Assembly: GCA_958370325.1 (NCBI GenBank)
Contig: CATXJW010000017.1
Location: forward strand, 1-38,641
DNA from: an uncultured Collinsella sp.
GTDB taxonomy: Bacteria; Actinomycetota; Coriobacteriia; Coriobacteriales; Coriobacteriaceae
Direction of reading: 5' to 3'
DNA: 38,641 bases
Each line of letters starts with the position of its first letter. Within the stretch, counting starts at the first letter, position 1. The notes below the pieces were generated by a model. That model did no database searches, was not told the origin of the DNA, and saw only the letters and a list, made by a program, of their open reading frames with translations. A program made the position numbers and the translations under genes. Below are positions 38,355 through 38,641 of this stretch, piece after piece.

Positions 38355-38641
38355 ATGAGTTTGCTGACATTTGCCAAGACGGCCTTGGGTTCTATGGTCA
38401 AGCAGCCGGTAACGGTGTGCTATCCGCAGGAGAAGCTGACGGCGCCCGAGCGCTTGCGCGGGCACATCGTCAACGACATGGACGTGTGCATCTGCTGCGG
38501 CATGTGCGCGCGTCGCTGCCCGGCGGGCGCGCTCGCGGTCGATCGCAAGGGTGGTACCTGGTCGATCGACCCGTATGCCTGCGTGGTGTGCGGCGAGTGC
38601 ATCGAGAGCTGCCCCAAGCACTGCCTGACTATGGACACCGC
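38355..38641 (+). CDS. echF: Ech hydrogenase ferredoxin-like subunit (NuoI-like), N-terminal part
   Basis: First 95 codons, open to the window edge. Two [4Fe-4S] ferredoxin motifs: CICCGMCARRCP and CVVCGECIESCP. It brings electrons from soluble ferredoxin to EchC. The start ATG at 38355 is seven bases after the echE stop, with a weak upstream purine-rich site, so it is likely translated by coupling. Confidence 0.92.
   Translation, partial: MSLLTFAKTALGSMVKQPVTVCYPQEKLTAPERLRGHIVNDMDVCICCGMCARRCPAGALAVDRKGGTWSIDPYACVVCGECIESCPKHCLTMDT

Overview
The window looks like a chromosomal segment of a high-GC anaerobic gut actinobacterium of the class Coriobacteriia, most likely Collinsella or a close relative. 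This rests on the glmU-prs-pth gene order, frequent GTG and TTG starts with good Shine-Dalgarno sites, a type III pantothenate kinase, a FolP-FolK fusion, an Ech-type hydrogenase and many short palindromic repeats. The genus is inference; no 16S gene is present.

Layout. 1-4640 (minus strand): pth (cut by the window edge), prs and glmU, with a PD-(D/E)XK-like gene lying between two 205-bp elements that share terminal inverted repeats, inserted between prs and pth. 4834-7370: EcfT and a fused double ATPase of an ECF vitamin/metal importer. 7397-13777: a LuxR-type regulator divergent from an MFS / amidohydrolase / MFS / small membrane protein cassette ended by a strong terminator, then an ECF S component. 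13946-18171: exonuclease III, a Sir2 deacylase, a FolP-FolK fusion with a long insertion in the FolP domain, and a degenerate biotin-ligase-like protein. 18270-19670: an AAA_14/DUF4143 ATPase bracketed by three copies of a 41-bp palindrome. 19720-20493: coaX (minus).

20690-29352: an initiator tRNA-fMet whose 3' end is the attachment site of an 8.6-kb integrated element. The element has 39-bp attL and attR cores, a 28-bp direct repeat just inside each end, an XRE repressor, a two-TM coiled-coil protein, an exported protein, two small unknown proteins, a P4-type SF3 helicase beside repeats and hairpins that look like a replication origin, an excisionase and a tyrosine integrase. No capsid, tail, terminase or conjugation genes are visible, so it resembles a phage satellite or a small integrative plasmid.

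29441-29735: eight copies of a 14-bp motif in alternating orientation with spacings of exactly 41/39/41/39/41/39/41 bp, i.e. four 80-bp palindromic units. They lie between attR and an old-yellow-enzyme-family flavoprotein (29878-31908). 32364-32759: a small transposase-type HTH protein. 33040 to the window end: an Ech-type [NiFe] hydrogenase operon with EchA and EchB fused, and with Ala-rich tails on EchC and EchD. It would couple ferredoxin oxidation and H2 formation to ion pumping.

Most attractive for follow-up: the tRNA-fMet element with its candidate origin and cargo, and the 80-bp-period palindrome array. The 205-bp twin elements, the 41-bp hairpins around the ATPase, and the insertions inside FolP and the ECF ATPase also deserve a look.
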